A stretch of DNA of 64,000 nt from Kitasatospora sp. NBC_00315 (GCF_041435095.1 NZ_CP108025.1:3844001-3908000), one strand, 5' to 3'; shown: positions 54,529 to 63,990, counted from the first letter of the stretch. The notes: generated by a model not told the origin, from the letters alone. Numbers and translations: made by a program.

Positions 54529-54616
54529 CGGTTCCGGAGGATGACGACGGACGGGCCCGACCACAATCGGCGACCACCGCGGGAGCGCACGCCGAGAGAA
54601 CGCCAGGAGGCGTGAC

Positions 54617-56317
54617 ATGACGGACAGTTCCTCACAGGTTCTCGTGGTGGGTGCCGGCCCCGCGGGTCTCACCGCCGCCCATGAACTGCTCAGGCGGGGC
54701 ATTTCGGTGCGGCTGATCGACGCCGCGCCGGGGCCCGCCCCCACCAGTCGGGCACTCGCCACCCATGCCCGGACGCTGGAAATCTACGACCAGATGGAAA
54801 TCCTGGACATCCTGCTGCCGCAGGGCCGGATCATGCAGAAATTCACCATTCACCAGAACGGCTCCCAACTGGCCGCCCTGGGAGCCGACTACTCGCAACT
54901 CCCGACCCGTTTTCCGATGACCGTCCTGGTGGACCAGGCCATCACCGAAACCGTCCTGCGCGACGCGGTGAGCCGGCTCGGCACCGAGGTCGAATGGGGA
55001 AAGCGGCTCGACTCCGTCGAACAGGACGGCACCGGCGTCACCGCGATCGTGCGGGACGGCGACGGCACCGAGGAGAAGCTCAGGACCGACTGGCTGGTCG
55101 GCTGTGACGGCGGGCACAGCACCGTCCGCAAGCTGCTGGGCCTGCGCCTGCTCGGGGACTCCACCGAGACGTGGCTGATCGCGGACGCCGAGGTCGACAC
55201 CGACATGGACACCCACAGCCTGCACTGGCTGCGCTCCGGGTCGGACGCGATGATGGCGGTGCCGTTCCCCAAGGAGCGCAAGTGGCGCCTGCTGGACACT
55301 GCGGACGCCTCCTACGACGGGGACGCCGCGGCGGTCGGCGCCCGCTTCTCCGAGAAGCTGAGCCGCGCGCTCGGCCGGCAGGTGACGGTGCACGAGCCCA
55401 GCTGGGTGTCGGTGTTCACCATCCAGCAGCGGATGATCACGGCGATGCGGTCGGGCCGCTGCTTCGTGGCCGGCGACGCCGCGCACGTCCACAGTCCGGC
55501 GTCCGGACAGGGCATGAACACCGGCATCCAGGACGCGTACAACCTCGGCTGGAAGCTCGCCGCGGTGATCCGCGGTGAGGCCGCCGACCCGCTGCTGGAC
55601 ACCTTCGCGGCCGAACGCGTGCCGGTCGGGGCCAAGCTGCTCGGCTCCACCAAGAACGCGACCCGGCTGATCGCCCTCCAGGAGCGCATCGTCGGTCTCG
55701 TCCTGCCGCCGTTCTTCAAGGTGCTCGGCCTGTTCCCGGCCCTGCTGATGATGATCTCCCGCAAGGTCATGCGGGCCATGTCGGCGCTCGACCTCGACTA
55801 CCGGGACAGCCCGCTGACCACCGCCGCGCTCGCCACCGCCCCGGGCTCCACCGTCAAGGCGCCGAAGGCCCTGTGGCCCACCCCCGGACGACGGGTCTCC
55901 GAGTTCACCGAGGCGCAGGAGAGCGACCCCGGCTGCGCGGACCTCCTGCGCGAACTGCGCGACGTGCGCTGGACGCTGCTGGTCGGCGACGCCGGCCGGG
56001 CCGCGTCCTGGGCGGTGCCGGAACGCCTGGACCGGCAGTACGCCGAGTGGCTCTCGGTGCGCACCGTCTGCGCCGGGACCGGCGGCGGAACGGCCGACGC
56101 CGACGCGGTGCGCCCGCTGCACGACCCGAGCGGCACCGTCGCCCGGCGGCTCCACCTGCGAAGTGACGGCTGGATCCTGGTGCGGCCCGACGGCTACGTG
56201 GCCTCGCGGGGCGACCACGGCGCGGAGGACCTGCTGGCCGAGGCGCTGCGGATCGGCACCGGCGGCCTGGTCACCGCCGGCCCGCCCGCAGCCCGCGGAT
56301 CTCTCGGCAAGCACTGA
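54617..56317 (+). CDS. FAD-dependent aromatic monooxygenase 2
   Basis: A 566-residue class A flavoprotein monooxygenase with GAGPAGLTAAHEL near residues 12-24, GCDGGHSTVRKL near residue 162 and GDAAHVHSPASGQGMNTG near residue 288. It is longer than hydroxylase 1 and carries a hydrophobic insert (FKVLGLFPALLMMI near residue 372) and a C-terminal thioredoxin-like part. It resembles the group that includes both ring hydroxylases and Baeyer-Villiger type enzymes of aromatic clusters, so a ring-opening oxidation cannot be excluded. GGAGGCGTGAC precedes the ATG. The SDR 2 gene follows after 18 bp. Confidence 0.9.
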   Translation: MTDSSSQVLVVGAGPAGLTAAHELLRRGISVRLIDAAPGPAPTSRALATHARTLEIYDQMEILDILLPQGRIMQKFTIHQNGSQLAALGADYSQLPTRFPMTVLVDQAITETVLRDAVSRLGTEVEWGKRLDSVEQDGTGVTAIVRDGDGTEEKLRTDWLVGCDGGHSTVRKLLGLRLLGDSTETWLIADAEVDTDMDTHSLHWLRSGSDAMMAVPFPKERKWRLLDTADASYDGDAAAVGARFSEKLSRALGRQVTVHEPSWVSVFTIQQRMITAMRSGRCFVAGDAAHVHSPASGQGMNTGIQDAYNLGWKLAAVIRGEAADPLLDTFAAERVPVGAKLLGSTKNATRLIALQERIVGLVLPPFFKVLGLFPALLMMISRKVMRAMSALDLDYRDSPLTTAALATAPGSTVKAPKALWPTPGRRVSEFTEAQESDPGCADLLRELRDVRWTLLVGDAGRAASWAVPERLDRQYAEWLSVRTVCAGTGGGTADADAVRPLHDPSGTVARRLHLRSDGWILVRPDGYVASRGDHGAEDLLAEALRIGTGGLVTAGPPAARGSLGKH

Positions 56318-56335
56318 CACCGGAGGAGTTGGACG

Positions 56336-57148
56336 ATGGACTTCGAACTGCAGGACCGCACTGTCCTGATCACCGGCGCGACCGGAGGGATCGGGGCGGC
56401 CGTCGCCCGGGCCTACGCCGCCGAGGGCGCGCGGGTCGCGATCGGGTACGCCTCCGACGCCGAGGCCGCGGGCAAGCTGGCCGCGGAGCTGGGCGCGGCG
56501 CACGACCGGGCCTTCGCCGTACGGTGCCGCATCGGCGCGGACGCGGCGGCCGGGGAACCCGCCGGAGCGGCGGCGGCGGACGGCTCGGCGGACGGCTCGG
56601 CGGAGTCGGCCGTCGCGGCGGTGACCGAGCGCTGGGGCGGGGTGGACGCCCTGGTCGTATGCGCCATGGAGCCCGGCGGCCTGCGCCCGCCCACCGCGCC
56701 GTTCGAGTCGCTCGACCCCGAGCACTGGGCCGGCTTCGTCAGTGCCAACCTCTCCCACAACCTGCGCCTGGCCCAGCTCACCCTGCCGCACATGCGCCGC
56801 TCGGGCTGGGGCCGGATCGTCCTGGTCTCCTCCGTGGTCGCCCGGCTGGGCAAGCCGGGCCGGGAGTTCTACGGCACGGTGAAGAGCGGCCTGCACGGCT
56901 TCACCCGCAGCCTGATGTGGGATCTGCGGGACACCGGCGTGCTGGTCAACCTCGTCAGCCCGGGCCTGACGCTCACCCCCCGGATGGCGGCCGACCTGCC
57001 CGCCGCCCGCCGCGACGAGGAGCAGCGGGCCACCCCGACCGGTCGCCTGAGCACTCCCGAGGACGTCGCCACGGCCGTCCTGTACCTCGGTTCGGCCGCC
57101 AACCGGAACATCACCGGCGAGGAACTCACGGTGGCGGGCGGTCGCTGA
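56336..57148 (+). CDS. SDR-family ketoreductase, cluster end
   Basis: A 270-residue SDR. The cofactor loop TGATGGIG (residues 13-20) and catalytic YGTVK are present, but the NNAG block is replaced by VVCAMEPGG, and an Ala/Gly/Ser/Glu-rich insert (about residues 76-98) not seen in the other SDRs follows the first strands. It probably reduces a carbonyl late in the pathway. GGAGGAGTTGGACG precedes the ATG. It is the last gene of the cluster, 22 bp before a strong terminator. Confidence 0.88.
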   Translation: MDFELQDRTVLITGATGGIGAAVARAYAAEGARVAIGYASDAEAAGKLAAELGAAHDRAFAVRCRIGADAAAGEPAGAAAADGSADGSAESAVAAVTERWGGVDALVVCAMEPGGLRPPTAPFESLDPEHWAGFVSANLSHNLRLAQLTLPHMRRSGWGRIVLVSSVVARLGKPGREFYGTVKSGLHGFTRSLMWDLRDTGVLVNLVSPGLTLTPRMAADLPAARRDEEQRATPTGRLSTPEDVATAVLYLGSAANRNITGEELTVAGGR

Positions 57149-57170
57149 CGATCAGTCAGGTGCATACTCC

Positions 57171-57212
57171 CGGCCGGGGGCCCTCCGAGCGACCTCGGAG
57201 GGCCCCCGGCCG
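57171..57212. terminator. Terminator at the right end of the polyketide cluster
   Basis: A perfect 19-bp stem (57171-57189 with 57194-57212) with a CGAC tetraloop, 22 bp after the last SDR gene. Confidence 0.85.
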
Positions 57213-57415
57213 TTCCTGCTCACCGAGGCGGGGCCGCACAGGTCCGGCGCCGTCGACGGCCGCCCGGGCACGGCGATGCCACGCCCGGGCCGGGCGGGGG
57301 AGGCGGTGAGGGAGCAGGCGGGAAAGGAGCCACCGCGGCGGCCGCCCGGGAGCACCGGCGACGCCGGCGGCCCGGAACAACGGCGAACGCCCAGGTCGGG
57401 CATGGCACGATCTGG

Positions 57416-57488
57416 TGGGCCGCCAGGGGCTCGAACCCTGAACCTACGGATTAAAAGTCCGCAGCTCTGCCAATTGAGCTAGCGGCCC
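57416..57488 (-). tRNA. tRNA-Lys (anticodon TTT)
   Basis: A full cloverleaf of 73 nt: acceptor stem GGGCCGC with GCGGCCC, D-arm GCTC...GAGC, anticodon stem GCGGA/TCCGT with loop CTTTTAA (anticodon TTT), T-arm CAGGG-TTCGAGC-CCCTG, discriminator A. The 3' CCA is encoded (57413-57415). It lies just outside the polyketide cluster. Confidence 0.95.
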
Positions 57489-57686
57489 GCCGGCCTGCGC
57501 CCACCGCGCTCGCGGTACGGCACCTGCCGGGGTGATCCTACCTGGTGGCACCGGGGCATCCGCCAGCGGATTGCCGGGGCGCGTCGTACCCGTGGCGGCC
57601 CGATCCCGTCGGTCGGCGGGATCGACGGGCGGAGCGACCGGGGCCGGCACCGGTCCGGCCCCGGTAGCGAGCGCGGGAGCGGCCGA

Positions 57687-58379
57687 TCAGCCGGCGGACG
57701 GCGGGGTGTAGTGCGCGGCGCGGACCCGGCGCAGCCAGGCCTCGGCCGGCGCGCGGTCCGGGGCCGCCGGCAGGACGCCGGGGCGGGCGAGGCGCTCCTC
57801 GGCCGCGACCAGCAGGGCGGTCGCGAGCTCGGGACGGTCGGCGATCCGCTCGCCGAGGTCGCGGACCCGCTCCGGGTCCTCAAGGCGCAGCACGATCTCG
57901 CCGCTCTCGTGCAGCCGTACGCCCTGTTCCACGAGTCGCACCAGGTGCCGGGCGTGCTTGGCGGCCCGGGCACGGGTGACCGGGTCGGTGGTGTCGCGGG
58001 TCAGGAGCTTCGTGAACTGCTTGCGGGCGTAGCCGAGGTAGGAGCCGCGCACGGCGCCGGCGCTCAGGAAGCAGTGGCGGATGCCGATCAGTTCGTCGCC
58101 GAGCGGGGTGCGGATCTCGTAGAGCTCGGCCGGCAGCCAGACCAGCTCGGAGGCGGTCGGATTGCAGCCGAGCGCCAGCCGGCACCACTTGGCCGCCTCG
58201 TGCAGGGTGAGGTCGGGCGCCGTGCTCACCCGGGACTCGTCGGGGCGCTCCAGGCCGTGGAAGTCCTCGGTGGGCGCGGCGAACAGGCCGAGGCGGTCGA
58301 GGTCGGAGCCCGCGTGCGCGAGGCCGTAGGCCGTCGAACCGACGATGCCGGACAGCAGGACCTGCCGGGTCGGGGGCAT
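57687..58379 (-). CDS. RlaP-like nucleotidyltransferase domain protein
   Basis: A 230-residue protein of the nucleotidyltransferase family PF10127 (RlaP-like, thought to act in RNA repair). The polymerase-beta type motif GSTAYGLAHAGSDLDRLGLF (residues 14-33) gives the two metal-binding Asp, and a helical RHLVRLVEQGVRL part follows. Real substrate is unknown. Start at the ATG at 58379 with GAGGAGA ahead; the frame is open far upstream but without similarity. Divergent from the SDR gene at 58569. Confidence 0.8.
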   Translation of the reverse strand: MPPTRQVLLSGIVGSTAYGLAHAGSDLDRLGLFAAPTEDFHGLERPDESRVSTAPDLTLHEAAKWCRLALGCNPTASELVWLPAELYEIRTPLGDELIGIRHCFLSAGAVRGSYLGYARKQFTKLLTRDTTDPVTRARAAKHARHLVRLVEQGVRLHESGEIVLRLEDPERVRDLGERIADRPELATALLVAAEERLARPGVLPAAPDRAPAEAWLRRVRAAHYTPPSAG

Positions 58380-58568
58380 CGCGTCTCCTCGGTCGTCCGG
58401 TGGTGTGTGCGGCGGTCCGGTGAGTCTGCCCTGCCCTCGGCGGTGGCGGCGAGCGAATTCCGCTCCGCCCGTCCCGCTGCGCAGGGCCGGCGGAGCGCCA
58501 CCGAAGCGCCGTGGCGCGTCATCGCCCTGTCTGCCGGGGGAGTTCGCCGCTTGGGTTACGGTCGGGGC

Positions 58569-59315
58569 ATGTCGGATGTCATCCTGATCACAGGGGGCGG
58601 GCGCGGGATCGGCGCCGCCACCGCCCTGCTCGCCGGCCGCCGCGGCTACCGGGTCTGCGTCAACTACCGTAGCGACGAAGAATCCGCCGAGGCCGTGGCC
58701 GGCGCCGTCCGCTCGGCCGGCGCAACGGCCCTGGCCGTCCGGGCGGACGTCAGCCGCGGTGCTGAGGTCGAGCGGCTCTTCGCCACCGTGGACGCCGAAC
58801 TCGGCCCGCTCACCGCCCTGGTGAACAACGCCGGGACGGTGGAGCGCCAGGGCCGGCTCGAAGAGTTCGACGAGGCCCGGCTCGCCCGGATCTGGGCGGC
58901 CAACATCACCGGCCCGTTCCTCTGCGCCGCGCAGGCCGTCCGCCGGATGTCCACCCGGCACGGCGGCACGGGCGGCGCGATCGTCAACGTCTCCTCGCGG
59001 GCCGCCCAACTCGGCTCACCCAACGAGTACATCGACTACGCGGCCTCCAAGGGAGCACTGGACACGATGACCCGCGGGCTGGCCCTGGAGGTGGCCGCCG
59101 AGGGCATCCGTGTCAACGGGGTGCGTCCGGGGCTGATCCACACCGCTTTCCACGCCCTGGGAGGCGAGCCCGGCCGGGTCGACCGGATCGCCCCCGACCT
59201 GCCGATGCGCCGTGGCGGCACGGCCGAGGAGGTGGCGGAGTCGATCATGTTCCTACTCTCCCCCGCCTCCTCCTACACCACCGGCTCGTTCCTCGACCTG
59301 GCCGGCGGCCGCTGA
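58569..59315 (+). CDS. SDR-family oxidoreductase
   Basis: A 248-residue classic SDR: TGGGRGIG cofactor loop (residues 8-15), NNAG near residue 86, catalytic YAASK near residue 157 and C-terminal YTTGSFLDLAGGR. The NAD(P)-dependent substrate is unknown. It resembles the FabG-like glucose/sorbitol dehydrogenase types. It stands outside the polyketide cluster beyond the tRNA. The ATG at 58569 has GGTCGGGG ahead. Confidence 0.88.
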   Translation: MSDVILITGGGRGIGAATALLAGRRGYRVCVNYRSDEESAEAVAGAVRSAGATALAVRADVSRGAEVERLFATVDAELGPLTALVNNAGTVERQGRLEEFDEARLARIWAANITGPFLCAAQAVRRMSTRHGGTGGAIVNVSSRAAQLGSPNEYIDYAASKGALDTMTRGLALEVAAEGIRVNGVRPGLIHTAFHALGGEPGRVDRIAPDLPMRRGGTAEEVAESIMFLLSPASSYTTGSFLDLAGGR

Positions 59316-59321
59316 GCGGCG

Positions 59322-59377
59322 CCGGGCCTCCTGCGCCGGGCCTCCTGCACCGGGCCTCTTGCACCGGGCCTCTTGCG
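59322..59377. repeat. 14-bp tandem repeat
   Basis: Four consecutive units of CCGGGCCTCYTGCR between the SDR stop and the phosphatase gene. Confidence 0.75.
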
Positions 59378-59422
59378 CAGGTCTCCCCACCCGCCTCCTC
59401 CGGGCCGCCTACCGTGGAGGCC

Positions 59423-60157
59423 ATGACCGACCGCGAGTCCGACCCGGCGCCCGGCAGCACCGCCTTCGTCCCCGTTCCCGGCGTCCGCAACCTGCGCGAC
59501 GCCGGGGGCACCGGCCGCGCCGGCACGCTGCGCCCCGGACGGCTCTACCGCTCCGGCTCCTTCCACACCCTCACCCCGGAGGGCGCCCAGCGACTGAAGG
59601 CCCTGGGTCTGCGCACCGTCATCGACCTCCGCAGCGCCGCCGAGCTCGCCGGTTGGCCGGACCTTCGGCACGGCCTGGACCACGAGACCCTGCACCTGCC
59701 GACCTTCCCCGACGACCGTGAGAGCGGCGACCGGAGCTGGCCCGAGAGCCAGGCCGACCTCTACCTCTACCTGCCCCGGTACGCCGGTCCCTCCCTCGCC
59801 GCCACCATCCGACGCCTGGTCACCCCCGGCGCCCTCCCGGCGCTCCTCCACTGCGCCGTCGGCAAGGACCGTACCGGCCTGACCGTGGCCGTCCTGCAGT
59901 CGCTCCTGGGCGCCACCGACGCGGAGCTCACCGCCGACTTCCTGCTCTCCAACACCGGCCTCGGCCTGCTCGACGGCCCCACCCCGTACGTCGACGAGAC
60001 CGGTACCGAACGCGTCTCCCGCCCGGTCACCGCCGCCCTGCTGCTCTCCTCCCTGCACTGGATCCGCGACACCTTCGGCTCGGTGGAGGCCTACGTCCTG
60101 GCAGCGGGGGTGACCGAGCGGGAATTGAGTGAGCTGCGCGTGGCACTCGGCAGCTGA
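59423..60157 (+). CDS. Tyrosine protein phosphatase (DSP-like, Y_phosphatase3 type)
   Basis: A 244-residue phosphatase with the P-loop HCAVGKDRTG near residue 144 (Cys-x5-Arg form) and the N-terminal RNLRDAGG...RLYRSGSF pattern of bacterial tyrosine/lipid phosphatases. Its likely substrate is phosphotyrosine or a phosphoinositide-like molecule. The ATG at 59423 follows GGAGG with only 2 nt between, so the GTG at 59414 is a possible alternative start. Confidence 0.87.
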   Translation: MTDRESDPAPGSTAFVPVPGVRNLRDAGGTGRAGTLRPGRLYRSGSFHTLTPEGAQRLKALGLRTVIDLRSAAELAGWPDLRHGLDHETLHLPTFPDDRESGDRSWPESQADLYLYLPRYAGPSLAATIRRLVTPGALPALLHCAVGKDRTGLTVAVLQSLLGATDAELTADFLLSNTGLGLLDGPTPYVDETGTERVSRPVTAALLLSSLHWIRDTFGSVEAYVLAAGVTERELSELRVALGS

Positions 60158-60366
60158 GGTGCGGGGCGACTGGAGGTGCGGGCGCCTCGACCACGCGCCG
60201 GGTCCCGCCCACCGGCAGGCCCTTCGATGGGCCCGCGCACGAGAGGCCGGTAGCCCTCAACCACGAAAGCCCCACATGGCATTGAACCGATTGTGGGTTG
60301 ATCTCCCGATGTCGGAACGAGGTGCTAGAAAGATCTCCACTGCTTCGTGGACGACAGGAGAGATCC

Positions 60367-63300
60367 GTGCCCGACCCGAACGCTCCGCACCCTCAGCTGG
60401 TCCCCGGTCTGTACGAGAGCGTGGTGACCGACTCGCTGTCCGGCCGACTCGCCGGGTTGGCCGGCTCCGGGCTGCGGGCGGTCGATCGCGAGGTGGCCAA
60501 GGAGTCGTCCTCGTACGTGCTGGCGCGCCACATCGGGCTCCAGGCGCAGCGCGTTCTCCAGGAGATGGATCCGGATCAGCGCGTCGAGGCCGCCAACCGC
60601 CTCCTGTCCGTGCTGGCGGGTCACGGCGGCGGCGCCGACCCGGTGGATCAGGTGGCCGCCGGGCCGAGGGAGTTGATCGCCATCGCCGAACAGGAGGCGC
60701 CCGGCGTCTACGCGATCCGGCCGGTGACGCCCCTCTCCGAGAGCGCCCTGCTGACCAACGCGCCGGAGGAGCAGAGCCTCGGACACGAACTACGAGCCGA
60801 GATAGTCACGGCCGACCGGGTCGATCTGCTCTGCGCCTTCGTCAAATGGCACGGACTGCGGATTATCGAGGAGCAGCTCCGCGAGCTCCACCGGCGCGGT
60901 GTACCGCTGCGCGTCATCACCACCACGTACATCGGCGCGACCGAACGCCGGGCACTCGACCGGCTGGTGCGCGAGTTCGGCGCCGAGGTGAAGATCAACT
61001 ACGAGCTGCGCACCACCCGGCTGCACGCCAAGGCCTGGCTGTTCCGGCGAGCCACCGGCTTCGACACCGCCTACGTGGGCAGTTCCAACCTGTCCAAGGC
61101 GGCCCTGTTGGACGGGCTGGAGTGGAACGTACGCCTGTCGGCCGTCGCCACCCCCGCCGTACTCCGGAAGTTCGAAGCGACGTTCGACTCCTACTGGAAC
61201 AACCCCGACTTCAAGAGCTACGACCCCGACCGGGACGCCGAGGAGCTGGACCGCGCACTGCTGGAGGCCGGCGGCGGTCGGCAGGACGACGGGCGCCGGA
61301 TCTCCCTGTCCGGCCTGGAGGTCCGCCCGCACCCGCATCAGAAGGGCATGCTGGAGCTGCTCCGCACGGAGCGCGAGGTCCACCAGCGGCACCGGAACCT
61401 TCTGGTGGCGGCTACCGGCACCGGCAAGACGGTGATGGCAGCCCTCGACTACAAGCAGCTCCGCAAGGAGTCGGGCCGCGATCTGACGCTGTTGTTCGTC
61501 GCGCACCGCCAGGAGATCCTCAAACAGTCGCTGCGGACGTATCGCGAAGTGCTGGCGGATGCGAACTTCGGGGAGCTGATGGTCGCCGGCGAGCGCCCCG
61601 AGCTGCGCCGGCACGTCTTCGCCAGCATCCAGTCACTGCACACCCGCGGCCTCGGCTCCTTCGCACCCGACCACTTCGACGTGATCGTCATCGACGAGTT
61701 CCACCACGCCGAGGCCGCGACCTACCGCAAGGTCATCGACCGGTTCACGCCGCGCGAGTTGCTGGGCCTGACCGCCACGCCCGAGCGGGCCGACGGCAAG
61801 CGCGTACAGGACGAGTTCTTCGACGGCCGCATCGCCGCCGAGATGCGCCTGTGGCAGGCCATGGAGGACGACCTGCTCTGCCCGTTCCACTACTTCGGCG
61901 TGCACGACAACACCGATCTGAGCGGCGTCAGCTGGCGCCAAGGCGCCTACGATCCGGTAGAGCTGACCAACGTCCTCACCGCGGGGGACGCGCAGGCGCT
62001 CCAGGTCGTCGGGACGGTCCGGGGCAAGATCTCCGACCCGCTCCGGATGCGGGCGCTGGGTTTCTGCGTGTCCGTCCGGCACGCCGAACACATGGCCCGC
62101 GCCTTCAACCGCGCCGGCTTCTGCGCCCGGGCACTGTCCGGTCACACGCCCGCCGCGGAGCGCAAGGCCGCGCTCGACGGGCTGAGCAGCGGCGAGATCC
62201 AGGTCCTCTTCACCGTCGACCTGTTCAACGAGGGCCTGGACATCCCCGGGATCGACACCCTCCTGCTGCTCCGCCCCACCTCAAGCGCCACGATCTTCCT
62301 TCAGCAGCTCGGCCGCGGGCTGCGGCGCTCCGCCGACAAAGCCGTCCTCACGGTCCTGGACTTCATCGGCTACCAGCGCAAGGAGTTCCGCTTCGAGGAG
62401 CAGTTCCGCGCGCTCACCGGCTATACCCGCAAGGCGCTGGAGAACAACGTCTCCCGGGACTTCCCGCACCTTCCGTCGGGCTGCCAGATCATCCTGGACC
62501 GGGTCTCCAAGGACATCGTCCTGCGCAACATCCGCCAGCAGCTCGCAGCGAACGTCAAAGTCCTCACCCAGGAGGTGCGCGCTCACGGGGATTCGCGGCT
62601 CGGAAGCTACCTCACCGAGAATCAGCGGCACATCACCGACGTCTACCGGGGCGGCAACTCCTGGACGGGCATCCTTCGCCGGGCCGGCCTGACACCCCCG
62701 GCAGAGGTACCGGGTGAGGCCGCACTGCTCAAGCGGATGGCCGCGCTGCTCCACGTCGACGACCCTGATCGGGCACAGGCGTACAGCCGCCTCGTCGAGG
62801 ACGACTCCGAGCCCTACCAGAAGCTCGACGACCGGATGCGGGCCTATGCGGAGATGCTCTTCTTCTCGCTCTGGCCCGGCGGCGGGGGCTTCACCTCGGT
62901 CGGGGAGGGCCTGGAGTCGCTCCGACCGCACAAGGCCGTCCGAAGCGAACTCCGACAGTTGTTCGCGCACGGCCTCGAACACGCCCGGCACGCTCCCAGG
63001 CCCCTGGGTCTGGACCTCGGCCCCCTGACGGGCCGGCCGCTCGCGGTCCACGCGCACTACAACACCCCCGAGCTGCTGGCGGCGCTGCGCTGGGCCGAAC
63101 TCGGCCGCAGGCTTCCGACGCCGTTCAACGCGGGCGTCGCCTGGTGCCAGGAGACGCTCACAGACGCCCTCCTGGTGACTGTCAGGAAGGATGAGAAGGA
63201 CTTCTCGGAGAACACCCGTTACCACGACTACGCGCTGAGCGAGGACCTGTTCCACTGGGAGTCGCAGTACGCCACGTCAGGCGCCTCGACCACGGGCAGG

Positions 63301-63513
63301 CGCTACCAGAACCACCACCGGGACGGCAGCAACGTCCTGCTCTTCGTTCGGCAGGAGAGGGAGAACGAGATAGGCCGGCCGTCCCCCTACATCCTGCTCG
63401 GACCCGTCCGGTACAGCTCGCACGAGGGCGACCGTCCGATGGCGGTGACCTGGAGGCTCCGCCACCCGCTGCCGTCCGACGTGCACCACTTCACAGCGGT
63501 GACCACGGGGTAG
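60367..63513 (+). CDS. PLD nuclease - SF2 helicase - DUF3427 fusion protein
   Basis: A 1048-residue multidomain protein: N-terminal coil (about 1-100), PLD/HKD-type nuclease domain (about 130-300) with LHAKAWLF near residue 220 and GSSN near 239, an SF2 helicase with Walker A ATGTGKT near residue 348, DEFHH near residue 441 and QQLGRGLRR near residue 645, and a C-terminal DUF3427-type region (about 730-1045). Such single-protein nuclease-helicases occur in actinomycetes and firmicutes and are often found in defence islands; the function of this one is not established. The GTG at 60367 has ACAGGAGAGATCC ahead. Its stop lies inside the stem of the terminator shared with the lectin gene. Confidence 0.9.
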   Translation: MPDPNAPHPQLVPGLYESVVTDSLSGRLAGLAGSGLRAVDREVAKESSSYVLARHIGLQAQRVLQEMDPDQRVEAANRLLSVLAGHGGGADPVDQVAAGPRELIAIAEQEAPGVYAIRPVTPLSESALLTNAPEEQSLGHELRAEIVTADRVDLLCAFVKWHGLRIIEEQLRELHRRGVPLRVITTTYIGATERRALDRLVREFGAEVKINYELRTTRLHAKAWLFRRATGFDTAYVGSSNLSKAALLDGLEWNVRLSAVATPAVLRKFEATFDSYWNNPDFKSYDPDRDAEELDRALLEAGGGRQDDGRRISLSGLEVRPHPHQKGMLELLRTEREVHQRHRNLLVAATGTGKTVMAALDYKQLRKESGRDLTLLFVAHRQEILKQSLRTYREVLADANFGELMVAGERPELRRHVFASIQSLHTRGLGSFAPDHFDVIVIDEFHHAEAATYRKVIDRFTPRELLGLTATPERADGKRVQDEFFDGRIAAEMRLWQAMEDDLLCPFHYFGVHDNTDLSGVSWRQGAYDPVELTNVLTAGDAQALQVVGTVRGKISDPLRMRALGFCVSVRHAEHMARAFNRAGFCARALSGHTPAAERKAALDGLSSGEIQVLFTVDLFNEGLDIPGIDTLLLLRPTSSATIFLQQLGRGLRRSADKAVLTVLDFIGYQRKEFRFEEQFRALTGYTRKALENNVSRDFPHLPSGCQIILDRVSKDIVLRNIRQQLAANVKVLTQEVRAHGDSRLGSYLTENQRHITDVYRGGNSWTGILRRAGLTPPAEVPGEAALLKRMAALLHVDDPDRAQAYSRLVEDDSEPYQKLDDRMRAYAEMLFFSLWPGGGGFTSVGEGLESLRPHKAVRSELRQLFAHGLEHARHAPRPLGLDLGPLTGRPLAVHAHYNTPELLAALRWAELGRRLPTPFNAGVAWCQETLTDALLVTVRKDEKDFSENTRYHDYALSEDLFHWESQYATSGASTTGRRYQNHHRDGSNVLLFVRQERENEIGRPSPYILLGPVRYSSHEGDRPMAVTWRLRHPLPSDVHHFTAVTTG

Positions 63514-63550
63514 CCGCGGCCGGTCGGGTCCTGCGACCGGCCGCGGCTAC
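63510..63550. terminator. Bidirectional terminator between helicase and lectin genes
   Basis: A perfect 17-bp stem (63510-63526 with 63534-63550) with a 7-nt loop. Both stop codons of the convergent genes lie within the arms. Confidence 0.8.
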
Positions 63551-63990
63551 CGCGCCTCCAGCCGCCACCACTGCCCCGGGCTGTCCGTGTCCTCCCATTG
63601 GCGGACCGGGGCGCCCGGGGTGGTGGCGGCGTCGGCCACTTCGAGGGCTTTGCCGCTGATGAAGCTGGTGATGGTGAAGGTGCCGGGGGCGTCGACGTGT
63701 TGTTCGAGGAGCCACTCCTGGGCGCCGAAGGCGTTGGGTGACCACTGCTGGACGAGGACGCCGTTCTCGGTGGAGGCGCCGGTGACGTCGAGCCGCTTGC
63801 CGCTGGCGGTGTTCTCGACGTGGAAGAGGGCTCCACCGGGGTGGACGGCGGTGAGGCGCCACAGCTGCGCGGGGGTGCCGGCCTCCTCGCCCTGGCGGGC
63901 CTTGGCGCCGCTGCGGGGGCTTCCGTCGGTGATCTCCAGAAGGAGGCCGCTGGCGACGTTGCGGATCCGGTAGAGCCCGTCCTTGATCAT
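63547..63990 (-). CDS. Ricin B-type (beta-trefoil) lectin domain protein
   Basis: A 147-residue protein consisting of one beta-trefoil: three repeats LYRIRNVASGLLLEI, LFHVENTASGKRLDV and FTITSFISGKALEV, each followed by a Q-W motif (AQLWRLT, GAQEWLL, GQWWRLE). Such domains bind galactose or related sugars. No signal peptide is visible, which is unusual for a carbohydrate-binding protein, so it may be cytoplasmic or exported in another way. It is complete and close to the right edge. Confidence 0.88.
   Translation of the reverse strand: MIKDGLYRIRNVASGLLLEITDGSPRSGAKARQGEEAGTPAQLWRLTAVHPGGALFHVENTASGKRLDVTGASTENGVLVQQWSPNAFGAQEWLLEQHVDAPGTFTITSFISGKALEVADAATTPGAPVRQWEDTDSPGQWWRLEAR

Noticed and set aside
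57416..57488. tRNA-Lys as an attachment site for an integrated element carrying the polyketide cluster
   Set aside because: No integrase gene and no direct repeat of the tRNA 3' end were seen; the cluster ends at its own terminator.
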